The notes below the pieces were generated by a model. The model was not told the DNA's origin, did not search any database, and was given only the letters and a program-made list of their open reading frames with translations. Shown here in pieces: positions 62,190 to 64,000 of a DNA stretch of 64,000 bases; position 1 is the stretch's first letter, and the number at the start of each line of letters is the position of its first letter. The DNA is taken from assembly GCF_017168145.1 (NCBI RefSeq), contig NZ_JADQTL010000002.1, positions 62,001 to 126,000 on the forward strand. The letters run 5' to 3'. This stretch comes from Anaerovorax sp. IOR16. Its GTDB lineage: Bacteria > Bacillota > Clostridia > Peptostreptococcales > Anaerovoracaceae. The position numbers and the translations under genes were made by a program.

Positions 62190-63969
62190 TGTTTACCTCA
62201 TTTTTACGCATATTTTGCGCAGATGAACGATTGACTGCTTTTACAGTACGTTTACTTTTTTCTTTTTCAAGCTCTTTTAATACTGCTGCATAACTTGCTT
62301 TTCTTTTCTTATCCCTTTTTCCTTCCGATGTAAAGTTAGAAAAATCATATTCGTCAACTAACTTTTTACCATATTTCTTTGTTGCAGCTTCATAGCAATC
62401 TTCACCCATCTCATCCCCAAAATTTGCTTTGAAAAATGAGATTCCCATTTGCTCCTTTGCTCTTTCATTCCTAATTATATTCGCAGATGAAGATTTTATT
62501 TGCTCTTTCATTGCTCCCAGATTAGTTGGCCGCTTAACTTCTTTTTTCTTATCCCAGTAAATTGCCTGGCCATCTGTTACCACATTTTTAATATCTCCAC
62601 CCTGCATTTCTGTACTGCGTAAGATATGAGCAACCGCAGAAACATCTCGCTGATCAAAATGATTGCCACCTGATTTTCGTATTGAATCAGTGCGTTTTAC
62701 AAAATTACTGTATTCTACGTCATCCTGTTTTTTGTCAGCACCATCTTCAGTTTTTTCTTTGGATATTTCGTATTGCTTTTGAAGCAATTCCTCCGCTTGT
62801 CTAAAATATCTTCCCATGTCGTTAACTGCCGTCGTCATGTTTTCGGATGAATCTCTTATACTGTCACTGATTCGATTGATATTCGGTGTTTCAATTCCAC
62901 CAAACCGGCCGCCCGCAGTTTCGGTCCCCATTTTTCCAGTTGATCCCGGGATTCGTGTCTCAGACTGTTCATCATTATTCTGATTACGCATTTTCCGCCA
63001 CATCTGTCTTGAACTATCCACTGCGTTAAAATCCTGATCCAAAGCTTTATGCATACTTTGAGGCATCTGTACACTGTTATTCGATTGAAAACTAGAAAAC
63101 AGATTAAGCAATCGAAACCGTTCAAACCAGATGGAGGCAATAATTACTAGAATTAGAAATATACTTGTAATCAAGCCATATTCATCGCTAAACTTGTAAA
63201 TTACCTCCATAAAAACAAGCGTTACACTCAGAAAAAATACAATCAAAATACGAACGAAAGAAATACTTATAATACGACCGCCCCATCGTCTCACGAGTGG
63301 CAATCCAAAATTGGGAAGCAAAGCCACAAGAAATACGAAAATACCAAGGAGTAAATAAACCAACACTAGAAACTGATACCCAATAATTAAAACAGAAAAT
63401 ACAATTAAGATAATCATAAGAAGAAGAGTGAACATCAACAAAATAATGGCTGTAACCAACCTTGATACTTGATAGGCAAACAATTTTGAAAAGAGCTGAT
63501 TGGATTTTGCTAATGTTTCTACGGCATCCTTTCTTTGTTCTGTATCCGGTGTCAATTTTAATATTTCTGCTTCATGGCGTTCTGCCATCCTTACACTACC
63601 AAACTCCAATATCTGCCATGGCTGATGAACAAGCAGATTCCAGCAAAGCCCTGCCGCTTTTCCTTTTGCATCGCCACCCTTTCCTCCTACTGTTTCTTTA
63701 TATGGTCCTTCCATTACGGTTTCACAAACACCGCCAGTTACGGTGTCAACACCCTCAATTAACTTAATTGGATATGCATAAAATGCAAATGCCAGCATTA
63801 TGACAAACACTAAAGCAACCATACTTGAAAAAGCCTGTGCCGTTCGATTTTGCATCATTTTTAAAAGCAATAAGAAAGCGGCAAAGCCAATCCCGATTGC
63901 CGCAAACGTATCCCACATTGAGCCACGCATCGCTATGATAAATGGCTCTAAAAATCCTCCAAGCATCAC
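62182..63969 (-). CDS. TrbL/VirB6-like conjugation membrane protein (5' end probably beyond the window)
   Basis: At least 595 residues. Six to eight membrane helices in the first 290 residues (MWDTFAAIGIGFAAFLLLLKM, LIIGYQFLVLVYLLLGIFVF), then a long hydrophilic helical C-terminal region with a repeated NFVKRTDSIRK-type charged character. The topology fits the TrbL/VirB6 channel component of Gram-positive type IV secretion. The frame stays open from the GTG at 63969 to the window edge (reads SFSLSSNIAV), so the true start may be further right. Confidence 0.78.
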   Translation of the reverse strand: MMLGGFLEPFIIAMRGSMWDTFAAIGIGFAAFLLLLKMMQNRTAQAFSSMVALVFVIMLAFAFYAYPIKLIEGVDTVTGGVCETVMEGPYKETVGGKGGDAKGKAAGLCWNLLVHQPWQILEFGSVRMAERHEAEILKLTPDTEQRKDAVETLAKSNQLFSKLFAYQVSRLVTAIILLMFTLLLMIILIVFSVLIIGYQFLVLVYLLLGIFVFLVALLPNFGLPLVRRWGGRIISISFVRILIVFFLSVTLVFMEVIYKFSDEYGLITSIFLILVIIASIWFERFRLLNLFSSFQSNNSVQMPQSMHKALDQDFNAVDSSRQMWRKMRNQNNDEQSETRIPGSTGKMGTETAGGRFGGIETPNINRISDSIRDSSENMTTAVNDMGRYFRQAEELLQKQYEISKEKTEDGADKKQDDVEYSNFVKRTDSIRKSGGNHFDQRDVSAVAHILRSTEMQGGDIKNVVTDGQAIYWDKKKEVKRPTNLGAMKEQIKSSSANIIRNERAKEQMGISFFKANFGDEMGEDCYEAATKKYGKKLVDEYDFSNFTSEGKRDKKRKASYAAVLKELEKEKSKRTVKAVNRSSAQNMRKNEVNNE

Positions 63970-64000
63970 CGCTATGTTACTGGATAACGAGAATGAAAAT

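Overview
The window is AT-rich DNA from an anaerobic Firmicute. Clostridia-type features are strong AGGAGG ribosome-binding sites, a reductive acyl-CoA/Etf operon, two sigma-54 activators and a sensor domain resembling a lysine-fermentation enzyme. An amino-acid-fermenting Eubacteriales species is my best inference; the genus is not assigned.

Region 1 (1-21.4 kb) looks chromosomal. It starts with a double-MerR regulator and an ABC efflux pump. A PadR regulator with an FtsW/RodA-like protein follows, then an MBL-fold hydrolase, tRNA-Ser(CGA) and an M29 aminopeptidase. Two near-identical IS1182-family elements sit in the same repeat-borne terminator hairpin, each flanked by a 24-bp duplication. 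Next comes a six-gene minus-strand operon (crotonase, GntP-type permease, class III CoA-transferase, acyl-CoA dehydrogenase, EtfB, EtfA). It has a good sigma-54 promoter with upstream repeats, and a PAS/sigma-54 activator gene lies downstream. The genes suggest uptake, CoA activation, dehydration and reduction of a 3-hydroxy acid. The permease gene is cut by an IS256-family insertion with an exact 8-bp target duplication.

Region 2 (about 21.45 kb to the right edge) is best read as one large integrative conjugative element, possibly composite. A large serine recombinase interrupts a D-Ala-D-Ala carboxypeptidase gene, and the missing 5' half is nowhere in the window. The left part holds phage-type repressors with operators and a par/fst-like type I toxin-antitoxin locus. 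The cargo follows: a membrane-anchored helicase-nuclease, a guanidine-I riboswitch with an SMR exporter, a sigma-54 activator with a 3,5-diaminohexanoate-dehydrogenase-like sensor divergent from a sigma-54-promoted operon, a potassium channel, a resolvase with its res site, and an RloA-RloB (AbiL-like) defence pair.

Region 3 (41-64 kb) is the element backbone on the minus strand. It has an HTH module, a SWIM-amidoligase/Cys-rich protein operon, a replication-initiator-like gene, a 2084-residue surface protein, a second par-like toxin locus, an SLH protein, and a Tad/type IV-pilus-like assembly cluster. That cluster contains pilin-like small proteins, TadC, TadB, CpaF, two CpaE/TadZ-like proteins and a CpaB-like SAF protein. 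It leads into an M23 peptidase and a TrbL/VirB6-like channel protein that probably continues past the right edge. The mix of Tad and type IV secretion parts is the most unusual system-level feature.
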